DNA from: Tuctoria greenei
Lineage: Eukaryota > Streptophyta > Magnoliopsida > Poales > Poaceae
Reading direction: 5' to 3'
DNA length: 64,000 bases
Assembly (NCBI GenBank): GCA_036927565.1
Contig: JAYESD010000005.1
Location: 86,964,301 to 87,028,300, forward strand
Shown here piece by piece: positions 11,954-24,169 of the stretch. The translations under genes and the position numbers were made by a program. Under the pieces are notes generated by a model. The model was given only the letters and a program-made list of their open reading frames with translations, searched no databases and was not told where the DNA came from. Every line of letters begins with the position of its first letter. The stretch's first letter is position 1.

Positions 11954-12046
11954 GTTGACCGTAGGACGCAGCCTAGATAGAATGGACACTTTAGAGCATA
12001 TAGGAGCACTCAGGAATCGATGTGTTTTTGCTTAGTGTGCTGTTTG

Positions 12047-12158
<112 letters not shown>

Positions 12159-12303
12159 CTTGCTTGTGTGCTTAATAGAGGTTTTGGGATGCTTTAGCAT
12201 TGCCATGTCCACGTAGGCTAGTATAGCTAGTTGGTTAGCTTCATATCCCTTGATGCATTTAGTTGGGGACGTTTCTAAATTCTTACCTAATGCTCTCCTT
12301 TAG

Positions 12304-12633
12304 ATGGTGAGGACTCGCAATCAGAGGGATGTCAATGGTGAGGAGGAGAACCATGGAGTACCTCAAAATAACAATGGACAAGGACCTGCTCATGGAGCTA
12401 TCAATATCGAACAAATGTTAGCTATGCAGAACCAGCTCATGCAGACCATGATACAGACAATGGGACAGCTGCAAGCTGGCAACAACAATCAGTATCATAT
12501 ACCGCCACCGCCACCACCCCAGCCACATCATAACCGATTGGGAGAGTTTATGAGGACTGGGCCGCCAACCCTTGCTCAAGCTGCTGACCCTATGGATGCG
12601 GATGATTGGTTAAGTCTCCTGGAGGAGAGATGA
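12304..12633 (+). pseudogene. Element C gag, N-terminal remnant
   Basis: The start MVRTRNQRD matches D and H. About 105 residues of gag follow: a Gln/Met-rich stretch, a proline run, then GEFMRTGPPTLAQ and DPMDADDWL. At about 12605 the frame runs into the end of the protease region (SPGGEMRTN, other frame) and stops at 12633. The capsid core (WWxSLCNA, FKESFRSH) and zinc knuckle are absent. The junction sits in a TTGGTTAAGTC-type sequence present at both deletion ends in other copies, so it looks like a deletion between short direct repeats. No functional Gag can be made. Confidence 0.9.
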
Positions 12634-14129
12634 GGACAAATATAGTATGTCCAAAAGTAAGCATTAAAATAAGGGGGGTAGACTTTCTCGCAAACCTCAT
12701 AGTCTTGGACTCCCAAGGAATAGATATAATACTTGGAATGGACTGGCTGAGCAAGTATAATGGAGTCATCCAATGTGCCGAGAGGATTGTGCAGTTGACG
12801 AGTGAACATGGTACATGCATCGAAGCTGAGGCAGCCCAACCTGCAAGAGAGAAAGTGATGCTGAATCACGTGGAAGAAGTGACATTGGAAAGCATTCCGA
12901 TCGTTCGCGAGTACCTGGATGTGTTTGCAGATGAGTTGCCAGGTATGCCACCTGATCGTGACATAGAATTCGCCATTGAGTTGATACCCGGAACTGCACC
13001 TATAGCTAAGAGGCCGTATAGGATGCCTCCTAAGGAATTAGCAGAGCTCAAGAAGCAAATTAAAGAGCAGCTAGAGAAGGGTTTTATACGCCCAAGCTCA
13101 TCCCCGTGGGGAGCCCCAGTGCTCTTCATAGATAAGAAGGATGGAACCCAGAGGATGTGTGTGGACTATAGGTCTCTCAACGAAGTGACAATTAAGAACA
13201 AGTACTCACTGCCCCGTATAGAGGATTTGTTCGACCAAATGAAGGGTGCATGTATCTTCTCCAAGATCGACTTGCGGTCAGGATACTTCCAAATGAAGAT
13301 TAGACCATCGGATATATCCAAGACAGCATTTTGGACACGATATGGATCTTATGAGTACACCGTCATGTCATTTGGATTGACGAATGCGCCTGCGTACTTT
13401 ATGTATCTCATGATTAAGGTCTTCATGGAATATCTGGATAAGTTCGTTGTAGTGTTCATCGATGATATTATGATCTACTCGAAGGATGAGAAGGAACATG
13501 AGGAACACTTGAGGCTTACGCTGCAGAAATTGAGGGAGCATCAATTGTATGCCGAGTTCAGTAAATGTCAATTCTGGTTACGGGAAGTTTCCTTCTTAGG
13601 CCATATTATTTCCGGAGGAGGAGTATTAGTTGACCCAGGGATGGTGAGAGATGTGCTTAAGTGGGAACCACCACAGAATGTCAAGGAAATTCGGAGTTTC
13701 CTTGGAATGGCTGGATATTACCGCCGATTCATAAAGGATTTCTCCAAAATAGCCAAGCCTATGACCGAATTACTCATGAAAGGGAAGGCATTCCGATGGA
13801 ATCAAGCTTGTCAGGATAGCTTTAAAGAGTTAAAGAAAAGGTTGACAACTGCGCCGATGTTAGTATTACCGGACGTGAGCAAGAGTTTTGATATATATTG
13901 TGATGCATCAAGACAAGGATTAGGATGTGTGCTCATGCAAGAAGGCCAAGTGGTAGCTTATGCATCGAGGCAACTAAAGAAACATGAGTTGAATTATCCT
14001 ACACACGACCTTGAACTCGCAGCCGTGGTACACGCCTTGAAGATATGGAGACACTATGTTTTTGGTCACCGATGTGAGATTTTTACAGATCACAAGAGTT
14101 CAAGTACATATTTACGCAAACGGATCTGA
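12606..14129 (+). pseudogene. Element C pol: protease tail, RT and RNase H
   Basis: This is the longest coding frame in the window (507 residues). It begins in the protease C-terminal part (SPGGEMRTNIVCPK; ILGMDWLSKYNG). RT motifs follow: RPYRMPPKELAELK, WGAPVLFIDKKDG, MCVDYRSLNE, FSKIDLRSGY, FGLTNAPAYF and the catalytic FIDDIMIYSKD, all intact. RNase H starts at FDIYCDASRQGLGC. A 1-2 base loss near 14097 (after TDHKS) shifts the frame and ends it at 14129. The protease catalytic DSG motif lies in the deleted part. RT itself looks chemically complete. Confidence 0.9.
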
Positions 14130-15832
14130 ATCTGAGGCAACGCCGATGGTTGGAGCTCATCAAGGATTATGACGTGGGAATCAACTATCACCCGGGGAAG
14201 GCCAATGTAGTGGCCGATGCTTTGAGCCGAAAAGGAGTAAGTCATCAACTCACAGTTCGAGAACTGCCATCCGAGTTATGTAAGGAGTTCGAACGGTTAA
14301 ACCTTGGATTCGTAAATGAGATGGGAACGATGGAAGTCAACCCAACATTAGAGCAGGAAATACGGGAAGGACAGACAAAGGACAAGGAAATACAGGAAAT
14401 CAAGGAAAGGACCCAAGAAGGAAAAGAATTCAGGTTTGATGAGGACGAACAGGGTACCTTATGGCTTGGAAAGAGGATTGTGGTACCTAATGTCAGGCAT
14501 ATTCGGGAGACAATATTGAAGGAGGCACATGACTCGCCTTACTCAATTCATCCTGGCTATACGAAGATGTACAAGGACTTAAAGACATGTTATTGGTGGG
14601 CCAGCATGAAAAAGGACATAGCCGAATATGTTGCACTTTGTGATGTGTGCCAACGAGTTAAAGCTGAACATCAAAAGCCAGCCGGATTGCTACAACCATT
14701 GAAAGTCCCGGAGTGGAAATGGGAAGAGATTGGTATGGACTTTATAGTTGGATTACCGCGAACTCAGTCTGGCTATGATTCAATATGGGTTATTGTGGAT
14801 CGATTGACAAAATCAGCTCACTTCATCCCTGTCAAGTCCACATATACCACCGCGAAGCTAGCATAATTGTACTTGGAGCATATCGTGTGTCGACACGGAG
14901 TACCGAAGAAGATAGTCTCGGATAAAGGTTCTCAATTTACCTCCAGATTTTGGCAGAAATTTCATGAAGCAATGGGAACAAGGTTGAACTTCAGTTCGGC
15001 GTATCACCCTCAAACAGATGGACAAACCGAGAGGACCAACCAAATTTTGGAGGACATGTTAAGAGCTTGCGCATTAAAACATGGCAAAAGTTGGAATAAA
15101 AGTTTGTCGTACGCTGAATTCTCGTACAACAATAGCTACCAAGCAAGTCTGAAAATATCACCTTATGAAGCACTATACGGAAGGAAGTGTAGGACTCCCT
15201 TGTTTTGGAATGAAACCGGAGAGAATCAAGTGTTTGGTCCCGACGTGTTACAAGACGCTGAAAGGCAGGTCCAAATAATTCGGGAAAACTTAAAGGTTAC
15301 CCAGTCTCGACAAAAAGGTTATGCTGATAATAGGCGAAGGAGTCTGACTTTTGAAGTTGGTGATTTTGTATACCTCAAGGTGTCACCTATCAAAGGTCAG
15401 CGACGGTTTAACGTCAAAGGAAAACTGGCACCACGATACATCAGACCGTTCAAGATTCTGGACAAACGAGGAGAAGTGGCATATCGACTTGAGCTGCCAA
15501 CGTATCTCTCCGATGTACACGACGTATTTCACGTCTCTCAACTCAAGAAGTGTCTCAGGGTACCGGAAGAACAAGTGCCGATGGACGAGTTAGAACTTCA
15601 GGAGGATTTGTCCTATGTCGAGCAACCTATCAAGATTTTTGACATAAAGGAAAGGGTCACAAGGAATAAGAGGATCCGTTGGTGCAAAGTGCAATGGAAA
15701 CACCATACGGAAGCCGAAGCTACATGGGAACGTGAAGAAGACCTGAAGGCAGAATTACCTCATCTTTTCTCCACGCTATCGAATCTCGAGGGCGAGATTC
15801 ACTTTAAGGGGGGTAGGTTTGTAACACCCTAA
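14097..15832 (+). pseudogene. Element C pol: RNase H end, integrase and chromodomain
   Basis: This continues pol after the frameshift. Integrase has the HHCC zinc finger (HDSPYSIHPGYTKMY to CDVCQRVKAEH), the DDE core (MDFIVGLPRT; VSDKGSQFTS, usually DRG; HPQTDGQTERTNQ) and the GPF/LKVSP region. A TAA at 14864-14866 replaces the Glu codon expected in KLAELY, splitting integrase. The tail (WCKVQWKHHTEAEATWE, about 15690-15730) is the chromodomain-like Tekay end, thought to guide insertion. The frame closes at 15832, running a few codons into the 3' LTR. Confidence 0.9.
15801..15819 (+). other. Polypurine tract, element C
   Basis: The tract ACTTTAAGGGGGGTAGGTT lies immediately before the 3' LTR and overlaps the 3' end of the pol frame. 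It matches the tracts of A, D, G and H. Confidence 0.85.
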
Positions 15833-18471
15833 ATTTTCGCATCATGCATTGCATACATGATCATGCATTAAACATTAGTAGGATAAAAGAAAAATAATAA
15901 AACATAAAAGATGGAGCATATATACAAATGTATGTAGCAAAAGAAGAAAAATAAAATAATAGCGTAAAACTTGTAATAGGGAATAAGTATAAAAATTATA
16001 ATAATAAATAAATTATATAATAATAAATATATATATATAATAATAAATAAATAAAATGAATAAGATAAATAAAATATAAATAATAAAATATAATAATAAT
16101 AATATAAAGAAAAAAAAGAAAAGAAGAAAAAGAAAAAAAAGAAAAAGAAAAAAAGGAAAAGGGCTGCTGGCCAGCGGCCGAGCCGCCAGCCCCGCCCCGC
16201 CTGGACTCCCGCTCCGCGCCGAACCAGCGCGATTCCCGCGCAGCGCGCCGTACGCGCCGCCCCCTGGGCCCCACGCCCGCTGGCTCCCGCGCCCCGGCCA
16301 CGCTCCCGCCCGACGCAGCGCTCACGCGCCCCACCCCACCGATCCCTCACGCGCGAAGCCTGCACGCGCGTCAACTCCGCAGCGTCCGACCCCGCAACGC
16401 CCCCCCCCCCACGCCCCTATAAAAAGGACAGTAGGTCCCTCGGGTTTCTCCGATCCAGCAAGCCGCCGCCGCCGGTACAGAAGCAAAAAAAAGAGTCCAG
16501 AGAGCTACGCCCAGGGAAGAAAAAGGAGAAAAAGAAGGGGAAGAAGAGGAAGGAAAAGAGGAGGGCGCCACCGTCCGCCGGAGATCGACGTCACTATCGC
16601 ATCGCCCTCGTCGTGCCGCCGGAGGACGCATCTACTTCGTCTACGCATTGTCCCCATCCCACGATCATCAAAGCTATCGCATCTACGATAGGCCATGTTC
16701 CCGATGCAAATTTTAGCGGTCATATTGAATCTAATAGACGTAAATTGATCGTAGTTGCATCGTATTTTTATTTTCAGCAGCATTAATCCACCCTAAAACC
16801 CCCGTAAACTCTTATGAACACGTATGAACTACTCGCATCTAATTAATAAACAACCGTAGTTAATTAATTATTGAATTGTGCATGCATAGATGTCATTGCA
16901 TGTTGATTATTTTGTGTGCATTATATCGAAGTGTATGTATTTTCTTGTATGTATGATCACGCGTAGAGGAACGTGCTCAAGAGGCCGCATACGAGGATTT
17001 CCAAAATCAAGATTTTGAAGCGCTTGGGCAACCCCATCCGCTGGAGCAAGGCAAGTGTCCTTGAAGCATATTGATCCTATTTTCAAATAAATGTTTTGTT
17101 TGCGAACTTGCATGCTTGTGTCAAATTGATGGGAATCCTATAGTAGGAAGTTTACTAGTTTTGTTTGACCACCCTTGTCACCTGGAATTTATGGTAGAGA
17201 GTCGGGAAGGGTTTTTTTACCTTTTTGCTTCGCTTAGTTAATTGGGATGGCAAACAACACTACACATTAAATTATGCATCAAAGATATTATGGTTAATGT
17301 GAACTAGTCAATACGATGGGTGATCTAAGCAAGCATGGTTTTGTGGATGGGTTGGATGATATGGTGGTTTGCTTGCCTTAGATCTAAGGACTGGTTCATG
17401 CGAGAATATGCCAGGTCAACAGTGCCACCACAAGGCCAAGTATGGGTGCGGCGTAGCTGAATAATTAGGAGTGCTGCTAGTATTGTATGGACCATTGGAT
17501 GGCGCGGGGAATGGGAGTCGAGGAGGACTGCCCTGGGATCCGCATGGCACACGAGGGGGCCTGTGGGTGGGAGAATGGAGATTCAAGCCTGCCGGTGAAA
17601 CCTTAGTGGGCCCGTACATACTAGTAGTCCCTTTTGAAAGGCTATTTTGTGATCTCTTGGACACACACCTACGGAAGTGTGAGATGGCATAATGGAGGTT
17701 TCTTAGTCATCGAACGGTGATGAAATCACAAACATGTGGGTAAAGTGGTACAACCTCTGCAGAGTGTTTAAAACTATCATGATAGCCGTGCTCCCGGTTA
17801 TGAGCGCCTGGATGACCTACATGATTAGAGTGAGATTGGGATATGGTTATGGTTATGGTCTGGTAATGGTTATGATTGGTTTATGGTTATGGGTTGGTAA
17901 TGGTTATGGTTTATGGATTATGGTTACGGATATGAATTTGAGTTATGGTAACTGGACATGGATAATGGTGATGTTGGCAATAATTGGATATGGTTTATAT
18001 TTTGTTAATATGATGGTTATGATGGGATTGTTTCACATAGACATAGTATAATGCTTTTCAAATGTTTTATTGTACTTTTCAGCACTTAGCCATTATTACA
18101 TTCGTCATTTGAATAAGCCACATGTCATACTTTCCACACTTGCTGAGTACGACATGTACTCACCCTTGCGATCCCCCCCAACAGCTACTGGAGACAATTG
18201 GGAGTACCCTGAGGATCACGTGGTGTACTAGGTTGCGTACCGCTGTCAATTGCCTGTGGATTGGAGTCATACTGCTTAGTTTATTTTCCGCTGCATTATT
18301 TAGAGTTTTATCATTCGTGAACTATTGGATTATTGTAATAAAGTACTTATTTATTAGTTAAGACATGGTTAAATTATGTATATCATTTGTGATGCAACCG
18401 TATATGTGTGATGAACTTCCTGGGCACACATATGCGTTACGCTTGGTTCATATTCGGAACCGGGTGTCACA
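15820..18471 (+). repeat. Element C 3' LTR
   Basis: This 2,652-bp LTR is co-linear with 9269-11935. Scattered substitutions and small length changes in the AT-rich, poly-A and poly-C tracts are visible, so the insertion is fairly young but not brand new. AGGGG at 18472-18476 follows. Confidence 0.95.
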
Positions 18472-18476
18472 AGGGG

Positions 18477-18525
18477 AAAGTGTCGTAGCAACACTTCAAC
18501 ATTTGGCGCGCCAGGTATGGGTGCC
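18477..18525 (+). other. Element B 5' LTR end and primer binding site
   Basis: The last 25 bp of the B 5' LTR (18477-18501) end TTCAACA. After two bases, TGGCGCGCCAGGTATGGG (from 18504) is the expected PBS. It is TGGCGC-type, unlike the Met-tRNA sites of the other elements; I cannot assign the tRNA with certainty. Confidence 0.7.
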
Positions 18526-18537
18526 TAAGATTTCGAG

Positions 18538-20050
18538 ATGGTGAATTCCGCTGCATGATCGTCCAACAGCCATGCTGAGCAGCCTGCTGGAGGAAATCCC
18601 TCCAACATGCAGCAGCCAACCAATGCTGTTGTTCCAGCGGGTGTTGTTGCACCACCACCTCCACCATCACAGCAAGATGGTGTGTTCGCGTCGGTGACTG
18701 CATCGACAAACAATCCCAAGAACACGCTGAACACAGTGCAAACTCTTCCTCAGCGTCCACCTGCACCGGAGCACCTCAGGGAGCGATGGAACAGTGGCAT
18801 ACTGATGTCTAGCATCTAGTTGAAGCCACGGCAAATGCCATCAGTAACCAAGGTTCGCCCCCTGCTGGACAGACACCTTCAAGAAATAGGACCTTGTCTG
18901 GTAGACTTGGTCCTCAGACGTCACAGCACCAGAGGCGTGCGCCCTCCCAGCAAGTGACGTCACTACCCTCTGTGGCATGTCGCACTCATACGATGTCAAA
19001 GCTCTCGATGTATGATCTGCGGTCTGAGCTTGACCATCGATACAAGCAACAGAATGACCGTGTCCTCATGGAGCGTGCCCGCGAGAGGCGAGCTGCACAT
19101 GAGAACCCTTCTCCTTTGGGAGTAGGGGGCAACTGTTTGGCTCTGGCCATGCACCTTCACATGGTCGAATGGCCACCAAAGTTCTGGCCTCATCTGCCGA
19201 AGAAATACGACGGGACAGTCAACCCTGTTGAGTTCTTCCAGATTTACTCCACCACCATCCTCACGGCTGTAGTCAATGAGGCCGTGATGGCCAAATACTT
19301 CCCTATGGCTCTAACCGGGACAACAAGGTCCTGGTTCATGAGTGTTCCGTCTGACTCCATCAACCGGCACTTTACCGCCAATTCACCGCCAACTTCGGAT
19401 GTTCCTATACCCGACTTGGCACCAAGTTGGACTTGTTTGTCGTACAACAGAAGACAAAAGAGTCGCTGCGATCGTTCATCCAACGGTTTTCTCAGATATG
19501 GAACACAATACCTTCTATCTCCAATGCTTCCGTCATTGTCGCATTTCGACAGGGAGTTAGAGATTAGAAGATGCTGAGAAGCAAGCAACAAAAGAAGTCA
19601 GCGACGTCACAGAGCTCTTCAGCCTAGCCGACAAATGTGCTAAGGCTTCGGAGGGCCAAGAGATGCACTCCAAACCAGCTCCGGAGGCTGGTAAAAACTC
19701 CTCCAAGACTGAAGTTGCTGCCTCCGACAGTGGAAAAAATAACAAAAAGTCCAACGGCAAGAAAAAACTGTCGGCCAGCGCGCCTACTACTGCTGCAACT
19801 GTAGCTCCGGGTGGCTGAGGGCCACGCCCTGAAAAACATCCTCGACCATCGTCTAAAGACGACTGCAGTCAAAAGATGTGGTGTCCGATTCACAAAACGG
19901 ACACCCCCAATCTTGAAGATTGCCACGAGGTCCAGCGCCTTGTTGAATGTTCAACAAGCACCGAGAAGAAGCTCCTTCCCACCAACGGGAAGGAAAGTAG
20001 AAGGTCGACGAAGCTCCGGCAGATTAGGAGCTAGGCTTCCAGTACCCCAA
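18538..20050 (+). pseudogene. Element B gag, Tat/RIRE2-like, broken
   Basis: The core HLPKKYDGTVNPVEFFQIY and ALTGTTRSWFMSVPSDSI (19190-19365) is the gag domain typical of Tat-lineage elements. It continues in another frame with TKESLRSFIQRFSQIWNTI and VAFRQGVRD (19440-19565), then ELFSLADKCAKASEG (about 19610-19650). A late Cys/His stretch (WCPIHKT.....LEDC, about 19878-19930) marks the end of gag. The region starts with stops shortly after a candidate ATG at 18538 and has several frameshifts, so it is a pseudogene. Confidence 0.75.
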
Positions 20051-20082
20051 GAAGGTCCTGAAGGTCATCTACAACACCAACG

Positions 20083-20765
20083 ATGATGACTCCAACGTCT
20101 CCAACAATGAGCGTCAGAAGACTCTCCGTACAATATATCGAGGGTCGTGGGATATTACCTCTTGGCGCATTCTCAAGACCATGCATCGGGAGATGGTTGC
20201 CTCAGCTCCCACCGCCAAGGAAGAACCACATCAGAAGTGGATGGACACTGCCATCACTTTCGATGCTTCGGACTTCCCAAGATATATGATCGGAGCTAGC
20301 CAACTACCGTTGATGGTTTCTCCTACCATCATCAACATCCAGCTCTATCATGTCTTGGTAGATGGAGGCGCGATGTTCAACCTCCTCAGCTATAGAGCAT
20401 TCGTGAAGATCTAGCTCAGCCTCTCGGACCTTCGCCCCTCACGTCCCTTCTCCATGGTAGGTCCGGGAGCTATCTCTCTTCTCGGGTCGATTACACTCCC
20501 GGTGACCTTCGAGAGTCGGGAAAGCTACAGGACCCAGAAGCTGGTGTTCGACGTAGCGCACATCAACCTTCCCTTCAACGCCATCCTAGGCATGCCAGCC
20601 CTGTACAGGTTTATGGCCGCAGCTCATTACGGCTATTTGGTGTTGAAGATGATGACCCCTTCAGGCGTCCTCCGAATTCGCGGGGATCGCACTGCGGGAG
20701 TCACCACGCTGGAAGAACTCCATGCGCTTACAACAGCACATAAGGATAGATCCGACAATGAGTAA
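20083..20765 (+). pseudogene. Element B aspartic protease region
   Basis: The protease motif HVLVDGGAMFNLLSY (about 20350-20395) corresponds to the LVDGGSS-type active site of Tat-lineage elements. It is followed by PFNAILGMPALYRFMA (about 20570-20615), the conserved block after the protease. An in-frame TAG near 20412 separates the two. Role when intact: processing of the polyprotein. Confidence 0.75.
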
Positions 20766-20989
20766 GTTGCTTAACCTCCGGGCTCTCATCAACGAGGCTC
20801 AACCTCTGCAGCACATGGGCAGCCAAGCGGTGACACCGACATTCCCGTCAAAGTCATCCAAATTGGTTCTGATGTTGCCTAGACCACCCGCGTATCGGGA
20901 GGTCTGGACAACAAATAGGGACTCGCGCTCATCACTTTCTGTCAGGAAAATGTCGACGAATTTGCATGGCAACCGTCAAAATGCCTGGG

Positions 20990-21330
20990 ATACCTAAGGA
21001 GGTGATTGAGCACAGCCTGAAGATATATCCTGACGCACAGGCAGTACACTAGAAGCCTCGGAAGCAATCAGTGGAGCGGCAGAACTTCATCAGATAAGAA
21101 ATCAAAAAGCCGCTTGAAGCTGGTTTCATCCAGGAGGTTCATCATCCACGATGGCTGGCAAACCCAATCGTCGTAACAAAAGCCGGCGGGAAGCATTGGA
21201 TGTGCATTGACTACACCACCTTGAATAAGGCATGTCCAAAAGACCCATTTCCACTACCTAGGATATATTAGATAGTGGATTCCACCTTCGGGTGTGAGCT
21301 ACTTTGTTTCCTAGACACATACTATGGATA
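20990..21330 (+). pseudogene. Element B RT, N-terminal fragment
   Basis: RT fingers motifs of the Tat type are read with stops: LEAGFIQEVHHPRWLANPIV, then GKHWMCIDYTTLNKACPKDP and FPLP. The fragment ends at FLDTYYGY, where FLDAYSGYHQI is usual, exactly where the Tekay complex starts at 21331. The catalytic YVDD-type motif, RNase H and integrase are absent from the window. Confidence 0.8.
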
Positions 21331-24169
21331 TGTGACACCCGGTTCCGAAAATGAACCAAGTGAATGCATATGTGTGCCTAGGATGTTCAACACACATACA
21401 CGAGTGCATTCACAAAAGGATATACAGAAAATTACCACAGGACAAGATTAATTAACCACTTTTACTACACAATTCACATTATCCTCGAATACAAGCACTA
21501 ATGAATATTAATGACAAGTTCAACTAATGCAGTGGAAATAAACTAATTTAGCAAACTAAGCAAAGGGGATAGCGCAGCTCCAACACTCCATGGGCAAAGC
21601 TGATGGTAGACACGGCCTAGAACTCCGCATTACCATCGTTAAACTCCCAATCCTGAGTTGCAACTGTTGGAGAAGGAATTGCAAGGGTGAGTACATGAGG
21701 TAATCAGCAAGTGTGGAAAGTATGACATGTAGCTGATTCAAATGACAAATATAATAACGGCTAAGTGTTGAAAAGTACATCAAAACATTTGAAAAGCAAT
21801 ATATTATGTGTATATGAAATAAACCCAGCATAAACCCTGTAATCCTCATAATACCAGATTTCTCATTGCCAATAAACATAATCAATATCAGAAGTTAATT
21901 CGTAACCAACCATGACCATATCATTAACCATAACCATAACCAACCAACCATTCATATACCAAGTTCCCTCTAATCATAGAAGTTGTGCAGGTCCTCATAA
22001 CCGGGAGCATGGCTATCATGATAGTTTTATTAGACAATCCGCAGAGGTTGTACCACTTTACCCACGTGTTTGTGATTTGAATCACCCGTCGGCGACTAAA
22101 GAAACCTCCCATGTGCCAATTACACTTCCTTAGGTGTATGGCCAAGAGATCACAAAATAGCAATTACAAAGGGATTACTAGCCTATTTAGACCCCACTGA
22201 GGTTTCACCGGTGGCAATGTCTCCAACTGAGCACATCTTCAACCAAGGGCCCCCTCTTGAGCCATTCGGATCCTAGGGTAGTCCCACCAATCATCAACAA
22301 ACCCAATCCGACTACTAGTTCCCCGAGCTTCCTTAATGGTCCAAATAGCACTGGCAAAACCCTAATTAATCAGCTACGCCGCACCCGTACTTGGCCTCGT
22401 GGTGGCACTATAGTCCTGGCTTATTCTCGGATGAACCGGTCCTTAGATCAAAAGCAAGCAACCCACCATACATCCAACCCATCCACATATCAGGCTTGCT
22501 TAGATCACCCATTACCACATCATATTAACCAGTTCATGTTAATCATAATCTCATAAATGCATAATTAAGTTAAGTGGTATAGTTGTTTTTCCATCCCACT
22601 AAAGTAAGCGAAGAAAAAAGGTAAAGATCCCATCCCGACTCTCTACCCTGTATTCCACGTGACAAGGGTGGTTAAACAAATCTAGTAAACTTCCTATCAT
22701 AAGATTCTAATCAAATTGACACAAGCATGCAGTTTTGAAAACAAAATATTTATTTTATAAACAGGATCAATATGTTCAAGGACATTTGCCATGCTCATGG
22801 GATTGGTTCGGATGAAAGCTTTCAAACTCTTAGTGCTGGAGATCCTCCGCGGCACTCTCTGGCGCAAATCCGTCTAATCCCCACAATAACCATACAAGAC
22901 AAGAAATGCAATCAAAAAGTGCACAATTATTACTCAATATGGCATGATATGCATGATTGATGCAAATGCAAGGTGGAAATTGTCAACGAGTTGCTTTTAA
23001 TGATCACTAACTAGTTCTAATAGCTTTTAACAAGTATATACAGGTTTGGAGTTGGTTAGATCTAATTTTAGAATCAATTCAACACAATTTAACCAGGAAG
23101 ATCGGACTAGTCCGCTAGGGACCAGACAAGTCTGCATTGCGCTAGAACAGCATATTAGGTTTTCTAGATCGACGTGAATTTGGAGATTTGTGGTTGAATT
23201 CTCGTAAGGAAAAGAGAATAGAAGGTATACCAGGTGTTTAGGACTCCAAAGAATCAAGAATCTTGGAGGTAACACTTGGATCTTGGCGATCTAGGGTTGA
23301 TGAAGAACTTGATGGTGGATTGTTGACGAAGAACGCGAAGTTGATGGAAATCTTAATCCTCTTTCATTTCCTCCTGTTCTTCTTCTTGTTATAGATCTCT
23401 TTCTACCTCCTTGGTGGCAGCAATTCACGAGCTAGGGTTTGGGTGTGGAGGAAAAGTGGCAAATAAATGTCAAGCCAAGGGGTGGGGTTTTTTATATTGA
23501 GGTGGAGGCTAGGGTTTGATGGATTTCAAGTTTGAGATGAGTAGAAGCCGGTTTAGAGTCTCACATGGGTTCTAAAAGAGTTAGTTACGACGTCCCTAGG
23601 CCCACTTAACGTAAAACCAAAGAAACAAGTCGTGAAACAAAAGATCAACTTTGAGTCATGATATATCAGACAAATCCAAAAAGGACCGGACTAGTCCGAA
23701 GTTGGACAGAGAGAAATCAGACAAGTCCGCACTGGACATCGGACAAGTCTGAACTTATCAAGAGGGGAAAAACAGACAAGTCTGGTCTAAAATCGGACAA
23801 GTCCGACTTTAGTCAGAGGGGAAAACGGACAAGTCCGCTGGAACACCGAACTAGTCCGGACAAGTGCATGGACTTAGCAATTTTTTTTAAAGATTTGGAA
23901 CATTGGACTAGTCCGCACTGGGCCGGACAAGTATGAAAATGTCCAGAGGGAAAAACATACTAGTCCACATAAAAACGGACAAGTCCGAACGAGGTCAGAA
24001 AGAAATCAGACTAGTCCACAGGAAAATCGGACTAGTCCGCACTTTCCAGAATTCTTAAGTGCGGTTTTGTTTCAAATTCATTTTAAACTTGTTCCTTTTT
24101 ATGTGGATTAATGTTAAAGATATATTAGGATGTATGCAATGCATGATAGATGAAAATGAGGGTGTTACA
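21331..24169 (-). repeat. Element D 3' LTR
   Basis: This 2,839-bp LTR runs from TGTGACACCC at 21331 to GGTGTTACA ending at 24169. It is the only LTR of the D-G complex without an insertion and is the reference for the split ones. The palindrome array is at 23665-24040. The TATA region is weaker (TTTATATTGA, 23491-23500), with one change from TTTATATAGA in H. Confidence 0.9.
23665..24040. repeat. GGACTAGTCC / GGACAAGTCC array, element D LTR
   Basis: More than a dozen palindromic or near-palindromic decamers, often followed by GAAAT or AGAGGGGAAAA spacers, sit in U3 upstream of the TATA region. Further copies are near 23103-23140, downstream of it. Confidence 0.85.
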
